Source: Firmicutes bacterium ADurb.Bin467 (GTDB lineage Bacteria; Bacillota; Clostridia; Christensenellales; Aristaeellaceae). From it: a stretch of 5,590 bases of DNA. The translations under genes and the position numbers were made by a program. How positions within the stretch are numbered: the first letter of the stretch is position 1; each line of letters starts with the position of its first letter. The stretch covers positions 1-5,590 of the forward strand of contig MWAC01000029.1 of NCBI GenBank assembly GCA_002068815.1, read 5' to 3'. Shown one piece after another: positions 1 to 5,588 of the stretch. Under the pieces are notes generated by a model. The model saw nothing but the letters and a program-made list of their open reading frames with translations. It made no database searches and was not told where the DNA came from.

Positions 1-2
1 CC

Positions 3-545
3 GGCGAGCTTTACCTGATGCTCAACAAGCCCGCGGGCGTCGTGACCGCCGCGAGGGACAATGTAAGCGACACGGTGTTTTCGCTCTTGCCGGACGCGAT
101 CCGAAGGCGCGACCCGTCGCCGGTCGGCCGGCTCGACAAGGACGTGACGGGGCTTCTGCTGTTCACGACCGACGGCGAGCTGCTGCACAGGCTGATCTCG
201 CCGAAGCGGACGGTCGAGAAGGTCTACCTCGCCTCGGTCGAGGGCACCCCGGACGCGGGCGACGCGCGGGTGTTCGCCGAGGGCGTTCCGCTCTCGGACT
301 TCACGGCGAAGCCTTCGAAGCTCGAGGTCGTCGGGGACGGGCTCGCGCTCGCGACCGTCACCGAGGGCAAGTTCCACCAGGTCAAGCGGATGTTCGCGGC
401 GATCGGCCACCCGGTCGTCTCGCTCACGCGGCTGTCGGTCGGCGGCGTGACGCTCGACCCGTCGCTGCCCGAGGGCGGCTTTCGCATGCTCGAAGAATCC
501 GAGGTCTCGGCGCTGTACGCGGTCGCCGGGCTCGAAAGGAAATGA
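3..545 (+). CDS. rsuA: 16S rRNA pseudouridine synthase, RsuA type (5' end missing)
   Basis: This enzyme of the RsuA/RluB/E/F family converts a uridine of rRNA to pseudouridine; RsuA acts on U516 of 16S rRNA during small-subunit assembly. The frame is open from the window edge and reads GELYLMLNKPAG, the usual entry into the catalytic domain, so the ATG at 18 is internal and not the start. The catalytic motif GRLDKDVTGLLLFTTDGEL is intact, with the nucleophile Asp codon at 135-137. The late motif EGKFHQVKRMFAAIGHPVV is also present. About 180 residues are visible. Compared with the roughly 230-residue family, 55-60 N-terminal residues are missing, which would carry the small S4 RNA-binding domain. 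The segment FTAKPSKLEV favours RsuA over the 23S-specific paralogues, but the exact target is inferred. The stop at 543-545 abuts the next gene. Confidence 0.9.
   Translation, partial: GELYLMLNKPAGVVTAARDNVSDTVFSLLPDAIRRRDPSPVGRLDKDVTGLLLFTTDGELLHRLISPKRTVEKVYLASVEGTPDAGDARVFAEGVPLSDFTAKPSKLEVVGDGLALATVTEGKFHQVKRMFAAIGHPVVSLTRLSVGGVTLDPSLPEGGFRMLEESEVSALYAVAGLERK
535..541 (+). promoter_or_regulatory. Shine-Dalgarno that decides the methyltransferase start
   Basis: AAAGGAA lies inside the last codons of the pseudouridine synthase gene. It is 1 nt from the ATG at 542, which is too close, but 7 nt (from AGGA) from the ATG at 548, which is the usual distance. This supports initiation at 548. Confidence 0.6.
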
Positions 546-547
546 CG

Positions 548-1159
548 ATGTCCGAACACTACTACACCCCGTCGCCGTCGTCGAAACACGACGAACACCG
601 CGTCGAAATCTCGGCGCTCGGCGAGGCGCTCTCGTGCGCGACCGACGCCGGCGTGTTCTCGCGCGGCGGTCTCGACGTCGGCACGCGGATTTTGATCGAG
701 GCGCTGCCGACGCTTTCCGGCCGGGTGCTCGACCTCGGCTGCGGCTGGGGCGCGCTCGGGGGGCTGCTCGCGAAGAAATACCCGGACGCCGAGTTCGTGC
801 TGACGGACGTCAACGAGCGCGCGGTCGCGCTGGCGGAGCGGAACATCCGGCAAAACGGCCTCAAAAACGCGCGCGCGGTTCGGGGCGACGGCTTCGAATC
901 CGTCGAGGGCGCGTTCGACTGGATACTGACGAACCCGCCCATCCGCGCGGGAAAGGCCGTGATCTACGGCCTGTTCCGCGCGGCGCAAAGACACCTCGCA
1001 GAGGGCGGCAGGCTCGTGGTCGTCATCCGCAAGCAGCAGGGCGCGAAGTCCGCCGAGGCGTTTCTGTCGGAGATTTTCCCGCGCGTCGAGGCGATCGACA
1101 AGAGCGGGGGCTACTGGGTATTGATGGCGGATATGCGCCGCGAGGAGGATATAAGATGA
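548..1159 (+). CDS. class I SAM-dependent methyltransferase, RsmC/YbxB-like
   Basis: A probable rRNA guanine-N2 methyltransferase of the 'methyltransferase small domain' family, related to RsmC (m2G1207 of 16S rRNA) and Bacillus YbxB. The N-terminus MSEHYYTPSPSSKHDEHR resembles the YbxB-type start. Motif I (VLDLGCGWGALG, residues about 60-71) binds S-adenosylmethionine. The catalytic motif NPPI (129-132), followed by RAGK, is typical of N2-guanine and related N-methyltransferases. With 203 residues it has only the catalytic domain; E. coli RsmC is about 340 residues and carries an extra degenerate N-terminal domain. An in-frame ATG at 542 would overlap the upstream stop as ATGA and add two residues, but the ribosome site favours 548. 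Its place directly after a 16S pseudouridine synthase gene fits a role in small-subunit rRNA modification. The exact target base is inferred. Confidence 0.87.
   Translation: MSEHYYTPSPSSKHDEHRVEISALGEALSCATDAGVFSRGGLDVGTRILIEALPTLSGRVLDLGCGWGALGGLLAKKYPDAEFVLTDVNERAVALAERNIRQNGLKNARAVRGDGFESVEGAFDWILTNPPIRAGKAVIYGLFRAAQRHLAEGGRLVVVIRKQQGAKSAEAFLSEIFPRVEAIDKSGGYWVLMADMRREEDIR
1142..1148 (+). promoter_or_regulatory. Shine-Dalgarno of the M24 peptidase gene
   Basis: GAGGAGG sits 7 nt before the ATG at 1156, inside the end of the methyltransferase gene. It fixes the peptidase start at 1156, although the reading frame stays open far upstream. Confidence 0.75.
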
Positions 1160-2226
1160 AGGAAAACCGGCTGAACCGCGTCGCAAAGGGCATGGAGGCG
1201 ATGGGCCTTGCGCAGATTCTCGTCAGCTCTCCCGCGTCGGTCTACTATTTGACCGGCACGTGGGTCGAGCCGGGCGAGCGGATGCTTGCGCTCTACATCC
1301 ACAAAAGCGGCGACGCGAAGCTGTTCGCGAACCGCATGTTCGCGCTGTCCGGAAGCGTCGACGCGCCGCTCGTCGAGTTCGACGACACCGAGGACGCGGC
1401 GAAGATCCTCGCGGACGCGCTCCGGCCCGGCGCGATCGGCATAGACAAGCTCTGGCCGAGCCAGTTCACGATACGGCTGATGGACGCGCGGGGCGACATA
1501 CGGCCCGTGCTCGGCTCGAGGCCGGTCGACGACGCGCGCATGCGCAAGGACGCCGAGGAAATCGCGCTGATGCGCGAGAGTTCGCGGAAAAACGACGCCG
1601 CGATTGCGCTGGCGATGGAATCCGTCCAGGCGCGCGCGACCGAGAAGGGCGTCGCCGACGCCTACGAGCGCGCCGCCGCGTCGGTCGGGGGCGCGGGTTC
1701 GAGCTTTCCGCCGCTGATCTGCTTCGGCAGGAACACCGCCGAGCCGCACCACTCGACCGACACAACAGAGCTTCGACCCGGCGACGCGGTGATACTCGAC
1801 GTCGGGCTCTCGTGGAACCGCTACGCGAGCGACATGACGCGCACCGCGTTCTTCGGAGAGCCTTCCGACGAGCAGAGGCGCGTGCACGACATCGTCGTAA
1901 AGGCAAACGCCGCGGGCCGCGCGGCGGCGAGGCCGGGCGTTCCGATGCGGGAGATCGACCGCGCGGCGCGCAAGGTCATCGAGGACGCGGGCTACGGGCC
2001 GTATTTCATCCACCGCACCGGCCACGGCATCGGCCTCGAGGTGCACGAGCCGCCGGACGCGAGCGCGGTCAGCGATGTGATCGCCGCGCCGGGCATGGTG
2101 TTCTCGGTCGAGCCCGGCATCTACCTTCCCGGCCGCTTCGGCGTGCGCGAGGAGGACTTGGTGCTGATCACCGGGGACGGCGCGGAGACTTTCAACCATT
2201 TCCCCCACGAGATGCGCATACTCTGA
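1156..2226 (+). CDS. M24 family metallopeptidase (Xaa-Pro aminopeptidase/dipeptidase-like)
   Basis: A cytoplasmic 'pita-bread' metallopeptidase that probably removes the residue before a proline from peptides or dipeptides (aminopeptidase P or prolidase). It has 356 residues, the usual length for Firmicute PepQ/YqhT-type enzymes. An N-terminal creatinase-like domain covers about residues 1-130 and the M24 catalytic domain about 140-356. All five metal ligands can be placed: Asp215 (ILDVGL), Asp226 (SDMTRT), His290 (TGHGIGLEVHE), Glu319 (VEPGIY) and Glu333 (REEDLV). The second catalytic-type histidine is His297. No signal peptide is seen. The start overlaps the methyltransferase stop as ATGA at 1156-1159 and has a strong ribosome site, so translation is probably coupled. 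Whether it prefers Xaa-Pro dipeptides or longer peptides cannot be told from sequence. A methionine aminopeptidase is unlikely because of the creatinase-type N-terminal domain. Confidence 0.9.
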   Translation: MKENRLNRVAKGMEAMGLAQILVSSPASVYYLTGTWVEPGERMLALYIHKSGDAKLFANRMFALSGSVDAPLVEFDDTEDAAKILADALRPGAIGIDKLWPSQFTIRLMDARGDIRPVLGSRPVDDARMRKDAEEIALMRESSRKNDAAIALAMESVQARATEKGVADAYERAAASVGGAGSSFPPLICFGRNTAEPHHSTDTTELRPGDAVILDVGLSWNRYASDMTRTAFFGEPSDEQRRVHDIVVKANAAGRAAARPGVPMREIDRAARKVIEDAGYGPYFIHRTGHGIGLEVHEPPDASAVSDVIAAPGMVFSVEPGIYLPGRFGVREEDLVLITGDGAETFNHFPHEMRIL

Positions 2227-2233
2227 GCCGCGG

Positions 2234-2241
2234 AAAGGTGG
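2234..2241 (+). promoter_or_regulatory. Shine-Dalgarno supporting a GTG start
   Basis: AAAGGTGG, close to the AAGGAGG consensus, lies 7 nt before the GTG at 2249. The next in-frame ATG, nine codons into the gene (2273), has no comparable site, so GTG is the better start. Confidence 0.6.
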
Positions 2242-2248
2242 CGACTCT

Positions 2249-3232
2249 GTGGAATTTGAGTTCATCGAGCACATGGGCGGCATGGACATACGCATGTTCA
2301 TCGTGACGATCTACAAGCGCCAGACGCACTTTCACAGCGACATCGAGATCCTTTTGCCGCTCGAGGGGTCGGTGATGATCGACGTCTCGACCCGGCGCAG
2401 CGTCGTCGAGGCGGGCGAATTCTTCATCGTCAACCGCAACGAGGCGCACTCGCTGGTGCGCACCGAGCACCCGAACGTGCTGCTCGTTTTGCAGTTCAGC
2501 CCGAACTTCTCGAAGGACTACTACCCGCAGCTCTCGCGCATACGCATACGGCAGCACCACATCGTGCCGAAGTGGATGCCGAAGCTGCATCAGGAATTGA
2601 AGGCGGCGTTCGCGTTCATGCTGCGCTGGATGGGCGAGAAGCGCGAGGGCTATCAGCTCGCGCTGATGAGCGGGCTGAACGCGGTCGCCTGCGCGATCGT
2701 GCGCCACGGCGTCTATGAAAACCAGAGCGCCGAGAAGCCGACCGGCGAGGAAAAGACGCGCGCCAGACTCACGAGCATCGTCGATTACATCCAGAAAAAC
2801 TACACGCACAACGTGTCCCTGGCCGAGCTCTCGAAGGCCGAGAACATGGACATGACCTATCTGTCGCATTTCATCAAAAAGCAATTGGGCATCTCCTTTC
2901 GCGAATACGTAAACCGGCTTCGGCTCGAGCGCGCGGTCGACTTGGTTACGAACACGCGCATGCGCATGATCGACGTCTGCGTCGACTGCGGCTACTCCGA
3001 CTACCGCTACCTCAACAAGGCGTTTTTGCAGGAGTTCGGCATGACGCCGGCGCAGCTGCGCGAAAAGGGGCTCGTGTCCAGGCCCTTGATCTTCTCCGAC
3101 AGCGACCCGGAGGGCGCGGGCGAGCACAGCTACATGAACCTCGTCGCGGTCTACCAGCGCGTGCTCGAGCAGCTCGAGGCGCCAGACATTTCATCGCAAA
3201 TTCATCCGTTTTTTCAGAAAATCACAAAATAA
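2249..3232 (+). CDS. AraC family transcriptional regulator with N-terminal cupin domain
   Basis: A DNA-binding regulator, probably of the sugar-type genes that follow it. Residues about 20-75 form a cupin-like effector domain (HFHSDIEILLPLEGSVMIDV, then GEFFIVNRNEAHSL), with His27 and His29 in the usual first-strand position. Residues about 174-271 are the AraC double helix-turn-helix: IVDYIQKNY opens it, SLAELSKAENMDMTYLSHFIKKQLG is the first motif, and DVCVDCGYSDYRYLNKAFLQEFGMTPAQLRE is the conserved second motif. After the DNA-binding domain there is a tail of about 55 residues, including a possible amphipathic helix (YMNLVAVYQRVLEQLEA). Most AraC proteins end soon after this domain, so the tail is odd. 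Translation starts at GTG, 22 nt after the peptidase stop. No promoter is evident in that gap, so read-through from upstream is possible. The effector is probably a small molecule such as a carbohydrate; this is inferred from family and context. Confidence 0.93.
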   Translation: MEFEFIEHMGGMDIRMFIVTIYKRQTHFHSDIEILLPLEGSVMIDVSTRRSVVEAGEFFIVNRNEAHSLVRTEHPNVLLVLQFSPNFSKDYYPQLSRIRIRQHHIVPKWMPKLHQELKAAFAFMLRWMGEKREGYQLALMSGLNAVACAIVRHGVYENQSAEKPTGEEKTRARLTSIVDYIQKNYTHNVSLAELSKAENMDMTYLSHFIKKQLGISFREYVNRLRLERAVDLVTNTRMRMIDVCVDCGYSDYRYLNKAFLQEFGMTPAQLREKGLVSRPLIFSDSDPEGAGEHSYMNLVAVYQRVLEQLEAPDISSQIHPFFQKITK

Positions 3233-3267
3233 TCTGCAACGCAAACCAAAACCATGCAGGTGTTACT

Positions 3268-3294
3268 TTGTTAACTGTGGTATCATGTCTACAA
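3268..3294. repeat. Inverted repeat over the promoter (possible operator)
   Basis: TTGTTAAC (3268-3275) and GTCTACAA (3287-3294) form TTGTnnAC-N11-GTnnACAA, an inverted repeat with 6 of 8 positions matching. It covers the -35 and most of the -10 of the candidate promoter. A protein bound here would block RNA polymerase. This could be chance in AT-rich DNA. Confidence 0.3.
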
Positions 3295-3295
3295 T
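3268..3295 (+). promoter_or_regulatory. Candidate sigma-A-type promoter of the oxidoreductase operon
   Basis: TTGTTA (3268-3273) as -35 and TACAAT (3290-3295) as -10 are separated by 16 nt. Transcription would begin near 3302 and leave a leader of about 105 nt. A second possible -10, TATCAT at 3281-3286, carries an upstream TG (extended -10) but lacks a -35. Read by eye only. Confidence 0.45.
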
Positions 3296-3305
3296 AAGAA
3301 ACGGA

Positions 3306-3336
3306 AAATATTCCGGTGAATACGCCAAACATTCCG
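3306..3336 (+). repeat. Two near-identical 10-mers 21 bp apart (possible AraC-type half-sites)
   Basis: AAATATTCCG (3306-3315) and AAACATTCCG (3327-3336) differ at one base and are exactly 21 bp apart, two turns of the helix. Direct repeats with this phasing are the layout AraC-family proteins use (as in araI1/araI2). They lie just downstream of the regulator gene and upstream of the oxidoreductase. Binding by that regulator is inferred, not shown. Confidence 0.4.
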
Positions 3337-3350
3337 AAAAGATTTGGTGT
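3322..3350 (+). repeat. Inverted repeat/leader hairpin
   Basis: ACGCCAAA (3322-3329) can pair with TTTGGTGT (3343-3350): eight pairs including one G-U, with a 13-nt loop. It lies in the predicted leader of the oxidoreductase mRNA and overlaps the second direct-repeat copy. It has no T run, so it is not a simple terminator. It may be an operator or a leader structure. Confidence 0.3.
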
Positions 3351-3391
3351 GTTGCGCCGGACAATGAAACTTTTTGTAGGCGGATCGACGG

Positions 3392-3397
3392 AAAGGA
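3392..3397 (+). promoter_or_regulatory. Shine-Dalgarno of the oxidoreductase gene
   Basis: AAAGGA lies 9 nt before the ATG at 3407. It agrees with the start chosen from the Rossmann fold beginning at residue 5. Confidence 0.6.
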
Positions 3398-3406
3398 CGG
3401 GTTGCA

Positions 3407-4546
3407 ATGGGCAGAAAATTGCACTACGGCATGGTCGGCGGAGGCCCCGGCGCGTTCATCGGCGACGCGCACCGGCGCTCGATCAACCTGGACGGCATGG
3501 CGGAGCTGGTCGCGGGCTGCTTTTCGAGGAGCTACGAGGGGACGCTCGAGACCGGCAAGGCGCTGGGCATCGCTCCGGACCGGCTGTACCGCACGTTCGA
3601 GGAGATGGCGGCCGCGGAATCGAAGCGCGAGGATGGCATCGACTTCGCCGTCGTCGTGACGCCGAACCACGCGCACTACGCGGCGTGCAAGGCGTTCCTC
3701 GAGGCCGGCATACACGTCAGCTGCGACAAGCCGCTGTGCGTCAACTCCGAACAGGCGCTCGAACTTGAAAGGCTCGCGAGGGAGAAGGGGCTCCTGTTCC
3801 TCGTGACCTACACCTACATGGGCCACGTGACCGCGAAGCACGCGCGCGAGATCATCAAGCGCGGCGACATTGGAACCGTGCGCACCGTCGCGGCCGAGTA
3901 CCCGCAGGGCTGGCTCGCGCACGAGGGCGAGTGGGGCGGCAAGCAGGGCTCGTGGCGCTGCGACCCGAAGCAGTCCGGCGACACGAACTGCCTGGGCGAC
4001 ATCGGAACGCACATCGAGAACACCGTCGCCATGATGACCGGGCTCAAGATCCGGCGCGTGCTTGCGAAGATGGACAAGGTCGTCCCGGGAAGGCTGCTCG
4101 ACGACAACGACTTCGTGCTCGTCGAGTACGAAAACGGCGCGACCGGCATGTACTGGTCGAGCCAGATCGCGATCGGCCACGACAACAGCCTGCGCGTGCG
4201 CATCTACGGCGACGGCGGCTCGATCCAGTGGTTCCAGGAGGAGCCGGAGAAGATCACCGTCGTCAAGAAGGACGGGTCGCTGACCGAGCACCACCGCGGC
4301 TACGGCTCGATCGCGCCGGCGGCGGCAAAGTACGCGAGGCTCCCGAGCGGCCACCCGGAGGGCTGGATCGAGGCGATGGCGAACCTCTACCGCAGCTTCA
4401 TCGAGTGCATCCGCGCGAAGGAGGCGGGCACGTTCGCCGAGGACATGGTCGACTTCCCGACGGTCTCCGACGGCGCGGACGGCGTGCGCTTCATCGAGGC
4501 GTGCCTGAAGTCCACGCGAAACGGCAACACCTGGGTGGAACTGTAA
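3407..4546 (+). CDS. Gfo/Idh/MocA family NAD(P)-dependent oxidoreductase
   Basis: A cytoplasmic dehydrogenase that probably oxidises a hydroxyl of a sugar, glycoside or cyclitol with NAD(P), or runs the reverse reduction. The Rossmann domain opens at once (LHYGMVGGGPGAFIGDAHR, residues 5-23, with the glycine-rich GGGPGAFIG loop). The family's catalytic lysine is in CDKPL (Lys108), a DKP variant of the usual EKP. The C-terminal substrate domain carries GDIGTHIEN with Asp198 and His202, the conserved pair that completes the active site. At 379 residues it is a normal length for the family, and no signal peptide is present. It is the first gene after the AT-rich control region and sits 28 nt before a TIM-barrel isomerase gene, so the two are probably one operon. 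Relatives include inositol, glucose-fructose and levoglucosan dehydrogenases. The substrate here cannot be assigned. Confidence 0.93.
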   Translation: MGRKLHYGMVGGGPGAFIGDAHRRSINLDGMAELVAGCFSRSYEGTLETGKALGIAPDRLYRTFEEMAAAESKREDGIDFAVVVTPNHAHYAACKAFLEAGIHVSCDKPLCVNSEQALELERLAREKGLLFLVTYTYMGHVTAKHAREIIKRGDIGTVRTVAAEYPQGWLAHEGEWGGKQGSWRCDPKQSGDTNCLGDIGTHIENTVAMMTGLKIRRVLAKMDKVVPGRLLDDNDFVLVEYENGATGMYWSSQIAIGHDNSLRVRIYGDGGSIQWFQEEPEKITVVKKDGSLTEHHRGYGSIAPAAAKYARLPSGHPEGWIEAMANLYRSFIECIRAKEAGTFAEDMVDFPTVSDGADGVRFIEACLKSTRNGNTWVEL

Positions 4547-4560
4547 AAACGACATCGTAT

Positions 4561-4566
4561 AGGAGG
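4561..4566 (+). promoter_or_regulatory. Consensus Shine-Dalgarno of the isomerase gene
   Basis: AGGAGG lies 8 nt before the ATG at 4575, within a 28-nt gap after the oxidoreductase. It is one of the strongest ribosome sites in the window. It suggests the isomerase is made in quantity and does not depend on coupling to the upstream gene. Confidence 0.75.
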
Positions 4567-4574
4567 AAACGGAT

Positions 4575-5567
4575 ATGGCAAGACCCATTACGCTTTGCAC
4601 CGCCCAGTGGGCGGATCTGCCGCTTGACGAACTTTGCAGGGTCGCCAAGCAGATGGGCTACGAGGGACTCGAGCTCGCGACCTGGGGGCCGATCGACGTC
4701 AAGCGCGCGTCGGAGGACCTCGAGTATGTCAAGGAGGTCAAGGACACGCTCGCGAAGCACGGCCTGGGCTGCTGGGCGATTGCCGCGCACGTGCCGGGCC
4801 AGTGCGTCGCCGACCTCTGGGACCCGCGGCTGGACGGCTTCGCGCCGGCGGAGTGCTCCGGAAAGCCGGAGCTGATCCGCAAGTGGGGCACCGAGCAGAT
4901 GATGCTGACCGCGAAGGCCGCCCACAACATGGGCGTCAAGGTCGTCACCGGCTTCATGGGGAGCCCGATCTTCAAGTACTTTTACTCGTTCCCGCAGACC
5001 TCCGAGGCCATGGTTGAGGCGGGCTTCCGGGAGGTCAAGGAGTGCTGGGGGCCGATCTTCGACGAGTTCGACAGGTACGGCGTGAAGTTCGCGCTCGAGG
5101 TGCACCCGGGCGAGATCGCGTTCGACTATTGGACGTTCAAGAAGCTGCTCGAGACCTTCGACTACCGCGAGACGCTCGGCTGCAACTTCGACCCCTCGCA
5201 CCTCGTCTGGCAGATGGTCGACCCGTGCATGTTCCTCGAGGACTTCATCGACCGCGTCTACCACGTGCACGCGAAGGACTGCAAGCTGAACTACAACGGC
5301 CGCAACGGGTGTCTCGGCTCGCACATCACCTTCGGCGACGTGCGAAGGGGCTGGAACTTCGTGTCGCTCGGCCACGGCGACGTCGACTTCGACGGCATCT
5401 GCCGCGTGCTCAACCAGGGCGGCTATTCGGGCCCGCTGTCCGTCGAATGGGAGGACTCCGGCATGGACCGCATCTACGGCGCGACCGAGGCTTGCGAGTT
5501 CCTGCAGAGGTACAACTTCGAGGTCTCGAAGGTCGCGTTCGACTCGGCGATCCGGACCGACGCCTGA
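4575..5567 (+). CDS. TIM-barrel sugar isomerase/epimerase (xylose isomerase-like, AP endonuclease 2 superfamily)
   Basis: A metal-dependent TIM-barrel enzyme of the group annotated as sugar phosphate isomerases/epimerases, which includes IolE and IolI of inositol catabolism and ketose 3-epimerases. The first strand and helix read ITLCTAQWADLPLDELCRVAKQMGYEGLELATWG. The four expected metal ligands can be placed: Glu175 (ALEVHPGE), Asp206 (NFDPSH, with His209 behind it), His232 (YHVHAKD) and Glu291 (SVEWED). At 330 residues it is somewhat longer than the 260-290-residue IolI-like members, with an extended C-terminal helix region. It is co-directional with, and 28 nt after, the Gfo/Idh/MocA gene. 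Such pairs usually act in sequence: the dehydrogenase makes a keto sugar and the barrel enzyme isomerises, epimerises, dehydrates or cleaves it. Which of these it does is not visible. A DNA repair endonuclease is unlikely, given the missing extra metal ligands and the context. Confidence 0.9.
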   Translation: MARPITLCTAQWADLPLDELCRVAKQMGYEGLELATWGPIDVKRASEDLEYVKEVKDTLAKHGLGCWAIAAHVPGQCVADLWDPRLDGFAPAECSGKPELIRKWGTEQMMLTAKAAHNMGVKVVTGFMGSPIFKYFYSFPQTSEAMVEAGFREVKECWGPIFDEFDRYGVKFALEVHPGEIAFDYWTFKKLLETFDYRETLGCNFDPSHLVWQMVDPCMFLEDFIDRVYHVHAKDCKLNYNGRNGCLGSHITFGDVRRGWNFVSLGHGDVDFDGICRVLNQGGYSGPLSVEWEDSGMDRIYGATEACEFLQRYNFEVSKVAFDSAIRTDA

Positions 5568-5573
5568 CCTATG

Positions 5574-5588
5574 CCCGCGCGCGGCGGG
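5574..5588 (+). terminator. GC hairpin at the window edge, possible terminator stem
   Basis: CCCGC (5574-5578) and GCGGG (5584-5588) can form a 5-bp stem with a 5-nt loop, 6 nt after the isomerase stop. The window ends 2 nt later, so a following T run cannot be seen. In GC-rich DNA such a stem can arise by chance. Confidence 0.2.

Larger units (their letters stand above)
3233..3406 (+). other. AT-rich intergenic regulatory region
   Basis: This 174-nt gap separates the AraC regulator from the oxidoreductase operon. It is visibly AT-richer than the coding DNA: 50 G/C in 120 bases over 3241-3360 by hand count, against 44 in 60 in one coding line (4321-4380). It holds a promoter candidate, several repeats described separately and the ribosome site of the next gene. 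No convincing terminator for the AraC gene was found; a weak CTGCA/TGCAG pair (3234-3238, 3255-3259) has a 16-nt loop and no T run. Confidence 0.7.

Noticed and set aside
542..547. ATG at 542 as the methyltransferase start (ATGA overlap with the upstream stop)
   Set aside because: The ribosome site is only 1 nt away. The ATG at 548 has better spacing and matches the MSEHYY-type N-terminus. The difference is two residues, so it is not fully excluded.
634..1155. Upstream extension of the M24 peptidase frame to an ATG at 634
   Set aside because: The extension is arginine-rich sequence lying over the methyltransferase gene in another frame. The ATG at 1156 has a strong ribosome site and gives the family's normal length.
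1111..2301. Long open frame on the minus strand opposite the peptidase
   Set aside because: High-GC shadow: the codon pattern of the + strand gene keeps the opposite frame open. Its translation is rich in Arg, Ala, Val and His with no recognisable domain.
2192..3127. 311-residue open frame on the minus strand opposite the AraC gene
   Set aside because: Low-complexity shadow translation. The + strand gene has clear cupin and AraC motifs.
3234..3259. CTGCA/TGCAG pair after the AraC gene as a terminator
   Set aside because: Five-base stem, 16-nt loop and no T run.
3222..3407. 61-residue minus-strand ORF covering the intergenic gap
   Set aside because: It would start at TTG with no Shine-Dalgarno, and it is merely the open antisense of an AT-rich control region.
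3285..3659. Leader ORF beginning MSTIRNGKYSGEY in the intergenic gap
   Set aside because: Its first 40 residues look protein-like, but it has no ribosome site, its ATG lies within the candidate promoter, and it runs into the oxidoreductase in the wrong frame.
3263..4648. 461-residue open frame on the minus strand opposite the oxidoreductase
   Set aside because: Same shadow effect. No domain, and it overlaps a gene with full Gfo/Idh/MocA motifs.
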